A stretch of 64,000 bases of DNA from NCBI GenBank assembly GCA_937989875.1, contig CALKBO010000060.1, positions 1-64,000 on the forward strand, written 5' to 3'. Within the stretch, counting starts at the first letter, position 1. Every line of letters begins with the position of its first letter. The stretch is from an uncultured Collinsella sp. (lineage in GTDB: Bacteria; Actinomycetota; Coriobacteriia; Coriobacteriales; Coriobacteriaceae). Below are positions 35,464 through 45,100 of the stretch, piece by piece. Under the pieces are notes generated by a model, which saw nothing but the letters and a program-made list of their open reading frames with translations, did not search any database and was not told the DNA's origin. Both the position numbers and the translations under genes were made by a program.

Positions 35464-36003
35464 TTAGCTGAAGAGGGGTTTTATGGCTGATAGGTAGTCT
35501 TTGGCTACTTCGGCCTTATCTGCTTGGAAGTTGTGCCAGGCCCACCATTGGACCATTCCTACGAAGCTTGAGGCTATGTGGTGTAGTAGGAAGCTTCGGT
35601 CCATGGTGGCGGCGGGGCCGTTTGGGTCGGTAGGGACGGTTTCGGCTGCGCGCGACATGATGGTCTTGCGTAAGCAGTCGGCGAAGACGCGTGAGCCGGC
35701 GCCGGCTACGAGGGCGCGTACGCCCTGACGACGATCCCAGAGGTTGTTGAGGATATGCTCGACTTGCACGAGTGGGTCGTCGAGCGGCGTACCATCGTCG
35801 TCGAGGGCGTGGGTGCAGATGTCGCTCACGAGCTCGGACAGTAGGTCGTCTTTGCTCTTAAAGAGGCCGTAGAATGTCGCGCGGCCTACGTGAGCGCGCA
35901 CGATGATGTCGCCGACGGTGATCTTGCCGTAGTCCTCTTCGCGTAGGAGTTCGGAGAACGCCGCGACGATGGCGGCGCGGCTTTTTGTCTTGCGGGCGTC
36001 CAT
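35464..36003 (-). CDS. TetR/AcrR-family regulator of the lar genes
   Basis: The product is 179 aa. The N-terminal helix-turn-helix is clear (ITVGDIIVRAHVGRATFYGLF, about 25-45), and the C-terminal ligand domain is typical in length. The ATG at 36003 lies 2 bp after the larC stop, so it is translated with larC. The open frame continues upstream to 36216 within larC in the -1 frame, but that part is arginine-rich shadow sequence. A palindrome upstream of larB is the likely operator. The signal is unknown; lactate or nickel status is a guess. Confidence 0.88.
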   Translation of the reverse strand: MDARKTKSRAAIVAAFSELLREEDYGKITVGDIIVRAHVGRATFYGLFKSKDDLLSELVSDICTHALDDDGTPLDDPLVQVEHILNNLWDRRQGVRALVAGAGSRVFADCLRKTIMSRAAETVPTDPNGPAATMDRSFLLHHIASSFVGMVQWWAWHNFQADKAEVAKDYLSAIKPLFS

Positions 36004-36005
36004 GG

Positions 36006-36917
36006 CTATGCGTCCGCGTGAACAAGCAGGCAGCGGAGCGTACCGGAGCAACCCTCGTAGGGGCGTTTGCCGGCGCCGTAGCCGACGGCTTTGATGCGGT
36101 AGCGGGCCGGCAGGTGCTCGGACGTGCGCAGTGCGGCGACGATGGCGGCGCCCGTGGGCGTCACGAGCTCGCCGGCGACCGGTGCGGGCGTGAGAGCGAT
36201 ATTGCCTGCTTGGCATAGGTTGATGACGGCGGGCACCGGGATGGGCATAAGGCCGTGGGCGCAGCGGATGGTGCCGTGGCCCTCGGAAAGCGACTCGACC
36301 ACGATGTCCTCAATACCCAGGTCATCGAGGCAGATAGCGACAGAGCAGACGTCGACGATGGAGTCGACGGTGCCCACCTCGTGGAACATGACGGTCTCGG
36401 GCGTTTTGCCGTGGGCCTTTGCCTCGGCGGCGGCGAGCGCGGTAAAGATGGCGAGCGCACGACGCTTGGCGCCATCGCTTAGCTGCGAGCCGTCGATGAT
36501 AGCAGTGACGTCCGCCAAAGAACGGTGGTGATGGTGGTGGGCGTGATGATGGCCCTCGTGGTCATGGCCGTGGGCCTCATGATCATGTTCGTGGCAGTGA
36601 CTGTGCTCGTCGTGCTCATGATGGTGGTGCTCGTGCTCGTGCGTGTGCTCGGCAGCTGCTTCGTTGCCGTAGAGCCAGGCCATATCGTGGTCGTGGTTCT
36701 CGAGCTCCTCTGCAAGCTGGACGTCAAAATCACAGGCGTCGATGCCATGCTTGTTTGCACGCGTGACGGCGATCGTAAAGCCGTCGACCGGCAGTGTGGC
36801 GAGCTGTTCGCGCAGGTGCTCCTCGCTGGCGCCCAGGTCGAGCAGGGCCGCGACGGTCATGTCGCCGCTGATGCCCGAGGTGCCGTCGATGATAAGCGTG
36901 TGCTGATGGTTGGACAT
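36006..36917 (-). CDS. larC: LarC nickel-insertion protein, N-terminal domain only
   Basis: The product is 303 aa. It begins with the LarC signature IDGTSGISGDM and has TVDSIVDV and ELVTPTGAAIV. Residues 91-131 are extremely histidine-rich, an expected nickel-binding insert. It stops at GTLRCLLVHADA, about where LarC1 of L. plantarum ends. Full-length LarC is near 420 aa, with a CTP-using C-terminal domain (LarC2) reached there by a -1 frameshift. Here the -1 frame runs into tetR instead, and no LarC2 is seen. It lies between larB and tetR in a minus-strand operon. Confidence 0.9.
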   Translation of the reverse strand: MSNHQHTLIIDGTSGISGDMTVAALLDLGASEEHLREQLATLPVDGFTIAVTRANKHGIDACDFDVQLAEELENHDHDMAWLYGNEAAAEHTHEHEHHHHEHDEHSHCHEHDHEAHGHDHEGHHHAHHHHHRSLADVTAIIDGSQLSDGAKRRALAIFTALAAAEAKAHGKTPETVMFHEVGTVDSIVDVCSVAICLDDLGIEDIVVESLSEGHGTIRCAHGLMPIPVPAVINLCQAGNIALTPAPVAGELVTPTGAAIVAALRTSEHLPARYRIKAVGYGAGKRPYEGCSGTLRCLLVHADA

Positions 36918-36927
36918 GGAATGCTCC

Positions 36928-37710
36928 TTAACGGGCGTGGGGCGTGCCAGCGCTCAGATGATTGATAAGACTTGCCTGGTAGGCGGCACCGAAGCCGTTG
37001 TCGATATTGACGACCGAAACGCCGCTGGAGCAGGAGTTGAGCATGGCGAGCAGCGCGGCTACGCCACCAAAACTCGCGCCGTAGCCCACGCTGGTGGGAA
37101 CGGCGATGACCGGACAGCTCACCAGGCCGCCGACAACGCTCGCCAACGCGCCCTCCATGCCGGCGATGGCGATGACCACCTGCGCCTGGGCAAGTTCCTC
37201 GGCATGCGCGAGCAGGCGGTGCAGGCCGGCAACACCCACGTCGTAGAGGCGGTCGACCTCGTTGCCGTAGAATTCGGCCGTCAACGCGGCTTCCTCGGCG
37301 ACGGGCAGGTCGCTCGTACCGGCGCAGGCGACAACGATGCGTCCGTTGCCGGTAGGGGAGGGCTTGCCGCCCACGAGGGCGAGCTGTGCGTCTGGGACAT
37401 ATCCCAGGTCGATGCCGTTGCCGAGGAGCTTCGAGGCGCGGGCTGCCTTTTCGGCGTCCAGGCGCGTGACCAGGATGCGCACCTGGCCGGCATTGAGTAA
37501 TGCTTTGATAATGGCGGCAATCTGCTCGGCGGTTTTACCGGCGCCGTAGACAACCTCGCCGGCTCCCTGGCGCACCCCGCGCGAAAGATCGAGCTGCGCA
37601 AAACCCAGATCGGCGGTTGGCGCCGTCTGGAGGCGCGTGAGGGCGACTGCCGGGGTGACTACTCCGTCGGCAACATCGCTCAGCAATTGCTCAAGATCTC
37701 GCTTATCCAT
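36928..37710 (-). CDS. larB: LarB, nicotinic acid adenine dinucleotide carboxylase/hydrolase
   Basis: The product is 260 aa from an ATG preceded by GAAGGGAAC on the minus strand. The AIR-carboxylase-like C-terminal domain shows ACAGTSDLPVAEEA, VAIAGMEGALASVVGGL and PTSVGYGASFGG. LarB performs the first step of nickel-pincer cofactor synthesis, adding a carboxyl group to NaAD. The larC start lies 11 bp after the stop. larE, which adds the sulfurs, is not in this window. Confidence 0.93.
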   Translation of the reverse strand: MDKRDLEQLLSDVADGVVTPAVALTRLQTAPTADLGFAQLDLSRGVRQGAGEVVYGAGKTAEQIAAIIKALLNAGQVRILVTRLDAEKAARASKLLGNGIDLGYVPDAQLALVGGKPSPTGNGRIVVACAGTSDLPVAEEAALTAEFYGNEVDRLYDVGVAGLHRLLAHAEELAQAQVVIAIAGMEGALASVVGGLVSCPVIAVPTSVGYGASFGGVAALLAMLNSCSSGVSVVNIDNGFGAAYQASLINHLSAGTPHAR

Positions 37711-37754
37711 ATATGTTCCCTTCGACGGCGCAAAGTCTAGCACTCAAAGGGTAT

Positions 37755-37788
37755 GTTTCCGAACACTAAGACAAAATTGTTCGGAAAC
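37755..37788. promoter_or_regulatory. Probable TetR operator upstream of larB
   Basis: GTTTCCGAACA (37755-37765) and TGTTCGGAAAC (37778-37788) form a perfect 11-bp inverted repeat with a 12-bp spacer, 45-78 bp upstream of the larB start. Size and placement fit a TetR-type operator overlapping the larBC-tetR promoter, so autoregulation is likely. Confidence 0.7.
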
Positions 37789-37824
37789 TATAGGACAGAC
37801 TGATTCTCTTGTTAGAAGGATCGA

Positions 37825-38460
37825 CTAGTCGCGCAGGATGATGTCCATGGCGAGCATCAGGTTGCGCTCATCGATGGCAAACGGGGCGGCTTCGCGCGTC
37901 TTGGGCTTGGCGCAAAACGCGATGCCCGTGCCCGCGGCCTGAATCATGGGGATGTCGTTGGCGCCGTCACCGATCGCGACGGTGTGGGCCATGTCGACAC
38001 CGCACTCAACCGCCCAATCCAGCAGCTGGATGAGCTTGGACTCCTTGGTCACAATGTCTGCCGTCAGCTTGCCGGTGAGCTTGCCGTCCACGACTTCCAG
38101 ACGGTTGGCCAGGCAAAAATCGATGCCCGCGGCGGCCACGATCTTGTCAGCGACCTCGTGAAAGCCGCCGCTTACCACGCCGACCTTCCAGTCTTTGCTG
38201 TGCGCCGAGCGCACAAGCTCCAGCGCGCCGGGGGTAAACGTCACGCGCTCAAAGGTGCGCTCGAACACACTCTCGTCCAAGCCGGCAAGCAGCCCCACGC
38301 GCTCCTCGAGCGCCTGCTTAAAGTCCAGCTCGCCGCGCATAGCGCGCTCGGTGATTTGCGCAACTTGCTCGCCCACGCCGGCCTCCTCGCCCAACAGGTC
38401 GATGACCTCCTGGTTGATGAGCGTGGAGTCGATATCCATAACAATGAGGCGTGCAGTCAT
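37825..38460 (-). CDS. serB: Phosphoserine phosphatase (HAD superfamily)
   Basis: The product is 211 aa. HAD motif I is MDIDSTLIN with D9 and D11, motif II is VVSGGFHE, and motif III/IV is IGDGANDIPMIQAAGTGIAF. It lacks the N-terminal ACT domain of longer SerB proteins. It converts phosphoserine to serine in the cytoplasm. The ATG at 38460 has AAAGGCC upstream. It is monocistronic and runs toward the larB promoter region. Confidence 0.93.
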   Translation of the reverse strand: MTARLIVMDIDSTLINQEVIDLLGEEAGVGEQVAQITERAMRGELDFKQALEERVGLLAGLDESVFERTFERVTFTPGALELVRSAHSKDWKVGVVSGGFHEVADKIVAAAGIDFCLANRLEVVDGKLTGKLTADIVTKESKLIQLLDWAVECGVDMAHTVAIGDGANDIPMIQAAGTGIAFCAKPKTREAAPFAIDERNLMLAMDIILRD

Positions 38461-38653
38461 GACGGGCCTTTCCGAGTGCTGTTTTATTGGGGCATATTGT
38501 CGCACGTGAATAGCGCGGGCGGGTGCCGCGGTGCGTCAATTGTTTCGTCTCCGTCAAGTCTTTGGGCAAGAGCTACTTTTTCGTGGTACATCGACGCGGG
38601 TGCGATAAGATAGAACGCCATGTCCGGCTGCGCGGTTTACGCAGGCTGGGCAA

Positions 38654-38695
38654 ATCTGTACGACGCCGCCCGGAACGACACGGGGCGGCACAGAT
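38654..38695 (+). promoter_or_regulatory. Hairpin in the aspS leader
   Basis: ATCTGT (38654-38659) pairs with ACAGAT (38690-38695) and GCCGCCC (38665-38671) pairs with GGGCGGC (38683-38689), leaving a one-sided internal loop. It lies about 20 bp before the aspS ATG and next to GGAGGATC. No T-box features are present. Confidence 0.4.
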
Positions 38696-38716
38696 CCATA
38701 AAGGAGGATCACTGGT

Positions 38717-40504
38717 ATGAGCCAGACCCGTCCCATCGATGAGCATTCCATGCACACCCGTACCTGCGGCGAGCTTCGCTTCGAGAACGTGGGCGAAGAG
38801 GTCACCCTCACCGGTTGGGTGAGCCGTCGCCGCGACCACGGCGGCCTTATCTTCTGCGACCTTCGCGACCGCGAGGGCATCACGCAGCTCACCTTCGACC
38901 CCGAGCACTCCGATGGCGATGCCTTTAAGATCGCCGAGACCATGCGTCCCGAGTGGCCCATCAAGATCCACGGCGTCGTGCGCGCCCGTGGCGAGGAGAC
39001 CACCAACACCAAGCTCGCGACCGGCGAGATCGAGGTCCTGACCGACCACGCCGAGGTGCTCAACACGTCCGTCACCCCGCCGTTCCAGATCGAGGACGGC
39101 ATCGAGACGAGCGAGGACACCCGCCTGCGCTATCGCTATCTGGACCTCCGTCGTCCCGAGATGATGGCCAACCTCAAGCTGCGCTCCGACTTTACCTTTG
39201 CCATTCGCGAGGCGCTGCACAACCGTGAGTTCATGGAGGTCGAGACGCCCTCCCTGTTCAAGTCCACGCCCGAGGGCGCTCGCGACTTCATCGTTCCCAG
39301 CCGTATTCAGCCGGGTAACTTCTACGCCCTGCCGCAGTCCCCGCAGCTCCTGAAGCAGCTGCTCATGGTCGGTGGCGTCGAGCGCTACTACCAGGTTGCC
39401 AAGTGCTTCCGCGACGAGGACCTGCGTGCCGACCGTCAGCCCGAGTTCACCCAGGTCGATATCGAGATGTCCTTCGTGGACCAGAACGATGTCATGAGCG
39501 CGCTCGAGGAGGTTCTTGCCGATGCTTTCGGCCGCATGGGTGTCGAGATGCCCACGCCGCTGCGTCGCATGAACTACTGGGATGCCATGGACACCTATGG
39601 CTCCGATAAGCCCGATACCCGCTATGGCATGCACCTGGTCGGCCTGACCGACATCTTTGCCAACTCCAAGTTCAAGGTCTTCGCGACCGCTGCGAACGAG
39701 GAGGGCTCTGTCGTCAAGGCCATCAACGCCAAGGGCGCCGGCGCCTGGGCACGTGCCAAGATCGATAAGCTTGCCGGCGTGGCCTCCACGTTTGGCGCCA
39801 AGGGCCTGGCTTGGATCGCCTTCCGTGAGGACGGCTCCATCAACAGCCCCATCGTCAAGTTCTTCTCGGACGAGGAGATGGCGGCTCTGCGCGAGCGCAT
39901 GGACGTCGAGCCCGGCGACCTTGTGATGTTCGCCGCCGGCCCGCGCCTGCTCTCCGACGAGATCCTGGGCGGCATGCGTTCCCACATGGCCAATGCGCTC
40001 GAGATCAAGCGCGAGGGTCACGACTTCCTGTGGGTCGTCAACTTCCCGCTGTTCCATTGGGACGAGGATCGCAAGGCCTATGCTGCCGAGCATCAGCCCT
40101 TTACCCTGCCGACCGAGACCGACATCGCCAAGATCGAGGCCGATCCGCTGGCAGCCGGTTCGTGCACCTACGACTTTGTCATGGACGGCTTTGAGGCCGG
40201 CGGCGGCGGTATGCGTATCCACAACGCCGAGATGCAGATGTCCATGCTCAAGCTCCTGGGCTTTACCGAGGAGCGCGCCGAGTCTCAGTTTGGCTTCCTC
40301 ATGGAGGCCCTCAAGTTTGGTGCGCCCCCGATGGGCGGTTTCGCTCTGGGTCTGGACCGCGTGTGCATGCTGCTCACCGGTTCCGACTCCATCCGCGACG
40401 TCATGGCGTTCCCCAAGACGGCCAGTGGCTCCGACCTTATGTCGGGTGCTCCGAGTGCCGTTTCCGGCGCCCAGCTCAAGGACGTCAGCCTGCGCCTGAT
40501 GTAG
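38717..40504 (+). CDS. aspS: Aspartyl-tRNA synthetase
   Basis: The product is 595 aa, the usual bacterial-type length with a GAD insert. The N-terminal OB fold (about 15-110, VTLTGWVSRRRDHGG) binds the anticodon. Class II motif 2 is FRDEDLRADRQPEFTQVDIE and motif 3 is GGFALGLDRVCMLL. A good GGAGG lies upstream. Whether it is discriminating or also charges tRNA-Asn depends on whether asnS or gatCAB exist elsewhere. Confidence 0.97.
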   Translation: MSQTRPIDEHSMHTRTCGELRFENVGEEVTLTGWVSRRRDHGGLIFCDLRDREGITQLTFDPEHSDGDAFKIAETMRPEWPIKIHGVVRARGEETTNTKLATGEIEVLTDHAEVLNTSVTPPFQIEDGIETSEDTRLRYRYLDLRRPEMMANLKLRSDFTFAIREALHNREFMEVETPSLFKSTPEGARDFIVPSRIQPGNFYALPQSPQLLKQLLMVGGVERYYQVAKCFRDEDLRADRQPEFTQVDIEMSFVDQNDVMSALEEVLADAFGRMGVEMPTPLRRMNYWDAMDTYGSDKPDTRYGMHLVGLTDIFANSKFKVFATAANEEGSVVKAINAKGAGAWARAKIDKLAGVASTFGAKGLAWIAFREDGSINSPIVKFFSDEEMAALRERMDVEPGDLVMFAAGPRLLSDEILGGMRSHMANALEIKREGHDFLWVVNFPLFHWDEDRKAYAAEHQPFTLPTETDIAKIEADPLAAGSCTYDFVMDGFEAGGGGMRIHNAEMQMSMLKLLGFTEERAESQFGFLMEALKFGAPPMGGFALGLDRVCMLLTGSDSIRDVMAFPKTASGSDLMSGAPSAVSGAQLKDVSLRLM

Positions 40505-40528
40505 GCAAGCGGCTACATATTGCCCGTA

Positions 40529-40562
40529 ACGAGGGAAGGACGCGTGCCTTCCCTCGTTTTTT
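40529..40562 (+). terminator. Terminator of aspS
   Basis: A perfect 11-bp stem (ACGAGGGAAGG 40529-40539 with 40547-40557) around ACGCGTG is followed by TTTTTT. Confidence 0.9.
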
Positions 40563-40634
40563 ATGCGCCGAGGTTGAGAGGGCTTGGGATGACCGGGCGT
40601 CGCGGAAAGCGCGACCCAGAATTCGGCAAAATAA

Positions 40635-40741
40635 TGGGGCACAGTTTCCGGTTGAGCTGTCTAACGGAAACTGTGCCCCAGAATGAGCACTCAAAACGGG
40701 GCAGGCTTTCCGTAACAACTGTCTGGCGGAAAGCCTGCCCC
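40635..40741. repeat. Tandem pair of covarying hairpins
   Basis: Hairpin 1 has a 16-bp stem (40635-40650 with 40665-40680) and hairpin 2 a 15-bp stem (40698-40712 with 40727-40741). Both have 14-nt loops with CTGTCT at loop positions 7-12. The stems share GGGGCA and TTTCCG but differ in the three bases between (CAG or GGC), and the opposite arms change to match. They lie between aspS and the convergent lacI gene; the second ends 7 bp from the lacI stop. Confidence 0.9.
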
Positions 40742-40747
40742 AATTTC

Positions 40748-41764
40748 TTATAGCGAGTCTCTCTGGATCAGCTGCATGTGCATCACGGAGGTGGTGGGCT
40801 CGGCACCCTTGATCATGTCGAGCGCAATGTTGGCGGCCATGTGGCCTTCTTCGCGCAGGGGCTGGCGGACGGTCGTGAGCGCGGGGACGCAGCGCGTCGC
40901 AATCTCGTGATCGTCGAAGCCGACGACAGAAATGTCCGCCGGAACGGATAGGCCTGCCTCGTTGAGTGCGGTGATGACGCCAGCCGCGATACGGTCCGAT
41001 CCGCAGAGCACGCCATCGAAAGCAATCTCGCGCGCGAGGATCTGGTGCATGGCCTGATAGCCGTCTCCGTTGTTCCAGCCGGTATAGATAACGTTTGCGT
41101 CTGGGAGGTCTTCGCCCAAGACGGCGCGGTAGCCGCGCAGGCGGTCGACAACGGCGGGGTTGTCTTGCGGTCCCAACACGGCGACGATATCTTTGCGCCC
41201 TCGCTCCTTCATAGCGAGCGCTGCAAAGCGTCCGCCCTCTTCGTCGTCAGAGTAGACCGTCGAGAACACATCGCGATAGGGGTGGCTCTCGAGCTGGCCG
41301 CACAACACGGTGGGTACGCCCAGCTCGCACAGTACCTCGAGCAGCTCGCTGCCCTTGTAGGGGGAGACGTCGATCACGGCGTCGAACGAGCGGCGCTCAA
41401 AGTGCTCGCGTGCGCGGTTGCGCTCATGCGTAGAAGACGCCTGCAAGATAACGGGCAGATAGGACGACTCCGACAGTTCCTCGGTAATGCCGCTCAAAAA
41501 CTCGCTATAGGTGGGGTCGCTGAAGAGTTCACTCAGGGGCTCGGTCACGAGCACGGCGATGATTTCCGTGCGCCCGACAGCGAGCGCTCGGCCACGAGCG
41601 TTGGGGACAAAATTGACTTCCTTGGCCGCCGCGCGGACGCGCTTTTTGGTTTCCTCGCTAATGCGGGGCGAATCGTTGAGAGCGCGCGATGCCGTGGAGC
41701 GCGACACGCCGGCAGCTGCGGCAACCTCGGCAAGCGTAGGTGCGGTGCGAACTGGTTGGGTCAT
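40748..41764 (-). CDS. LacI-family regulator of lacZ-ebgC
   Basis: The product is 338 aa. The N-terminal helix-turn-helix and hinge read TLAEVAAAAGVSRSTASRAL and VPNARGRALAVGRTE. The periplasmic-binding-like domain contains CGSDRIAAGVITAL and ISVVGFDDHEIA. It is encoded divergently from lacZ, and three copies of a CAACCGGTTG palindrome lie before lacZ, a typical LacI-family site. The inducer is probably a galactoside-related sugar. Confidence 0.92.
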   Translation of the reverse strand: MTQPVRTAPTLAEVAAAAGVSRSTASRALNDSPRISEETKKRVRAAAKEVNFVPNARGRALAVGRTEIIAVLVTEPLSELFSDPTYSEFLSGITEELSESSYLPVILQASSTHERNRAREHFERRSFDAVIDVSPYKGSELLEVLCELGVPTVLCGQLESHPYRDVFSTVYSDDEEGGRFAALAMKERGRKDIVAVLGPQDNPAVVDRLRGYRAVLGEDLPDANVIYTGWNNGDGYQAMHQILAREIAFDGVLCGSDRIAAGVITALNEAGLSVPADISVVGFDDHEIATRCVPALTTVRQPLREEGHMAANIALDMIKGAEPTTSVMHMQLIQRDSL

Positions 41765-42008
41765 GGCGTCTCCTGGAAAATGCGGTCGATGTTGTCACTG
41801 ATACGGGCTGGTGCGGATACAGCTTACTATAGTGCGTCTGAACAGCGTTCATGATATCCGGTGACCGGCGTCGTTTTGCAACCAAGCCGCAATCGAATAC
41901 ACCTCGTATGGGGGGAGATATCTGCGGGCGTGGCGGTTGCCTACGAGCTTAAGAACGATGTCTTGTGCTGTGTTTCGATACTCAGGGTGACATAAGTGTC
42001 GCGGTTGT

Positions 42009-42022
42009 ACAACCGGTTGCAC
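42009..42022. promoter_or_regulatory. LacI-type operator 1 of lacZ
   Basis: ACAACCGGTTGCAC contains the perfect palindrome CAACCGGTTG. It lies 120 bp upstream of the lacZ start and 45 bp before the second copy. Confidence 0.8.
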
Positions 42023-42053
42023 CGTTAACCCGGTCAAATCGACCGTTCAGCGG

Positions 42054-42067
42054 ACAACCGGTTGCAC
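42054..42067. promoter_or_regulatory. LacI-type operator 2 of lacZ
   Basis: An exact repeat of operator 1 (ACAACCGGTTGCAC). Its last six bases form the -35 box of the lacZ promoter, so binding would block RNA polymerase. Confidence 0.85.
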
Positions 42068-42091
42068 AGTTTTTTGCATCGCCCGTAAGAT
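42062..42091 (+). promoter_or_regulatory. lacZ promoter
   Basis: TTGCAC (42062-42067) and TAAGAT (42086-42091) are 18 bp apart. Operator 2 covers the -35 and operator 3 begins 5 bp after the -10. Confidence 0.65.
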
Positions 42092-42095
42092 AAGG

Positions 42096-42109
42096 ACAAC
42101 CGGTTGCAC
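42096..42109. promoter_or_regulatory. LacI-type operator 3 of lacZ
   Basis: A third exact ACAACCGGTTGCAC, at the expected transcription start. The spacing of 42 bp from operator 2 could allow looping or cooperative binding. Confidence 0.85.
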
Positions 42110-42141
42110 AAGAATCACTACGATGACGAAGGAGCATCACC

Positions 42142-45100
42142 ATGGACGCCATTAACGATTGGGAAAACCAAGCGCTCACCCACAGGAACCGCCTGGCACC
42201 CCATGCGTACTTTATGGGTTACGAGACCGCCGATCTCGCTGCAACGTACAGCCGCGAGCTGTCGCGCGGGTTTGTCCAGCTGTCCGGCTCGTGGCAGTTC
42301 CGCCTCTTTGAGGGCCCCGCTGCCGTCTCCAACGAGGAGCTCTCCACGTACGAGCCCGAGTGGGATCACGTGGAGGTTCCGCACCTGTGGCAGGTAGACG
42401 GCTATGGCAACCTTGCCTACACCGACGAGGGCTTCCCGTTCCCGGTGGATCAGCCGTTCGTTCCCTCTGACGATCCCACGGGCGTGTACCAGCGCATCGT
42501 CAACCTTCCCGCCGTGCCTGCCGGCGCTCGCGAGATCATTCGCTTTGACGGCATCGAGAGCTATGGCGAGCTGTACGTCAACGGTCAGTTTATCGGCATG
42601 ACCAAGGGTTCGCGCCTGTCTGCCGAGTTCGACGTGACCGACGCGCTTGTCGAGGGCGACAACCTGTTTGCGGTCAAGGTTCTGCAGTACAGCGATGGCA
42701 GCTATATCGAGGACCAGGACATGTGGTGGGCATCGGGCATCTTCCGCGATGTGTACCTTATGCAGCGTCCCGCCGCGCACCTGGTCGACTTTAGGTTCCG
42801 CACGCACCGCGAGGGCGATACCGCTTTGATTACGCTCGATACGGTGGCCGAGGGCGCTTCCCGCGTCGTGTTTACGCTCAGCGATGGCGAGAACGTGGTG
42901 GCTACGGGCGAGTGCGTCGACGGCCATGCCGAGTGCAGCGTGACCGATGCCCACTTCTGGAATCCCGAGGACCCCTTCCTCTATGACCTTACGTTTGAGG
43001 TCTACGACGGTGACCAGGTCAGCGAGTACGTCCCACATCGCCAGGGTCTTGCCGAGGTGACGGTCGAGGGCAATCATATCTACCTCAACGGCACTTACTT
43101 TAAGATGCATGGCGCCAACCGCCACGATCACGACGATCACAAGGGCCGCGCCGTGGGCCTCGATCGCATGCGCCGCGACCTGGAGCTCATGAAGCAGCAC
43201 AACATCAACGCGGTGCGCACGTCCCACTACGCCAACGACCCGCGCTTTTACGAGCTGTGCGACGAATACGGTATCATGCTGGTCGCCGAGACCGATATGG
43301 AGAGCCATGGCTTCGAGAATATCGGCAATATCGCCCTGGTCACCGACGACCCGGCATGGGAGCCGGCCTACGTCGACCGCATCGAGCGCCTGGTGATGCA
43401 GGAGCGCAACCACGCCTGCATCATTATGTGGTCGATGGGCAACGAGAGCGGCTATGGCTGCAACATCCGCGCGATGTACGCCAAGGCTCACGAGCTCGAC
43501 GGTCGTCCGGTCCACTACGAGGAGGATCGCAACGCCGATACCGTCGACGTTATCTCCACCATGTACTCCCGCGTGTCGCAGATGAACGACTTTGGTGAGC
43601 ATCCATTCCCCAAGCCGCGCATCAACTGCGAGTACGGTCACTCCATGGGCAACGGCCCCGGAGGCCTGTCCGAGTATCAGGAGGTCTTCGATCGCTGGGA
43701 TTGCATCCAAGGCCAGTTTATCTGGGAATGGTGCGACCACGGTTTGGCTGCTGTGACCGAGGACGGTGTTGCCTACGATATGTATGGTGGCGACAACGGC
43801 GATTACCCCAACAACAGCAACTTCTGCATCGATGGCATGGTGTTCCCTTGGCAGCAGCCGAGCCCGGGCCTCACTGAGTATGGTCAGGTTATCTGCCCGG
43901 TTCGCATGGCCTACGATGCCGAGGCGGGCGAGCTGACCGTCACCAACAAGCGTTGGTTTACCACCCTCGAGGATGTTTGCCTGTCGGCGGAGACCCTGGT
44001 GGACGGCGACGTGGTTTGCCGCAAGACGCTCATGCCCGGTGCGGTTGCCCCCGGCGAGTCCGTCCAGCTTCCGCTGGTGATTCGCGAGGTCGCGGTAGGC
44101 GAGACCCTACTGACTGTGCGCGCCTACACCATGGCCGCTCACGTCTGGTGCGAGCCGATGTTCCAGCTGGGCGCAAGCCAGTTTGCCATCGCAAACCATC
44201 CGGCGCCAGCCATCGCGGCTCCCACTCGTCCTGAGCTTACGGTCGAGGAGACCGAGCAGGAAATCCGCATTCGCTCCCTCAACGGCGAGCTGACCTTCAG
44301 CAAGGTAAACGGTACCGTGAGCGAGTGGAAGGCATCCGGCCGCGACGTCATGGCCTCCGGTCCCCAGGTTGGTTTTTGGCATCCGCTCGTCGATAACCAC
44401 GCCCAGGAGTATGACTCACTGTGGAAGGACAACTTCATCGATGTGATGCAGACGTCTACCCGCAAGGTTTCTTGGAAGCAGGACGGCAATGCGGTCGTCG
44501 TTACCGTGAGCCAGCGTATCGCTCCTCCCGTCCGCGCGTTCGGCATGCGCGTCGAGCTTGTCTACACCGTGCTTCCGAGCGGACGCGTTGACCTCAAGGT
44601 TTCCGGCGAGCCCTACGGTGACTATTCGGACATCATCCCGCGCATCGGCATCTCCTTCGAGGTCCCCGGTTGCGATCGCGCCGTCGAGTGGTATGGCCAC
44701 GGCCCGGGCGAGAACTATCCGGACTCGCTGCGCGCCAACCCGGTCGGTCATTACCGCACCACGGTCGACGATATGTTCACGCCCTACGTTATGCCTCAGG
44801 ACTGCGCCAACCGCGAGGGTACCCGCTGGGTTGCCCTGCGCTCTAGCCACGGTGACGGTCTGGTCGTGACGCGTCCGAGCGACGCCGCTTCCAACCCGTT
44901 CTCGTTCTCGGCATGGCCCTATAGCTGCGAGGCCATCGATAACGCCAAGCACGTCTACGACCTTGTCAAGGGCGATACGGTCACGGTCAACATCAACGAC
45001 CAACTGCTCGGCCTTGGCTCGAACTCTTGGGGTTCCGAGGTGCTCGATTCCTATCGCACCCGTTTTGAGAGCTTCAGCTTTGAGGTGTCCCTGCGACCGC

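Noticed and set aside
36004..36216. 71-residue N-terminal extension of the TetR protein
   Set aside because: It lies inside larC in another frame, is arginine-rich, and the TetR fold begins at the ATG at 36003.
42118..43740. 540-codon minus-strand open frame over lacZ
   Set aside because: The catalytic residues and complete GH2 order are on the plus strand; the antisense frame has no site or homology I can recognise.
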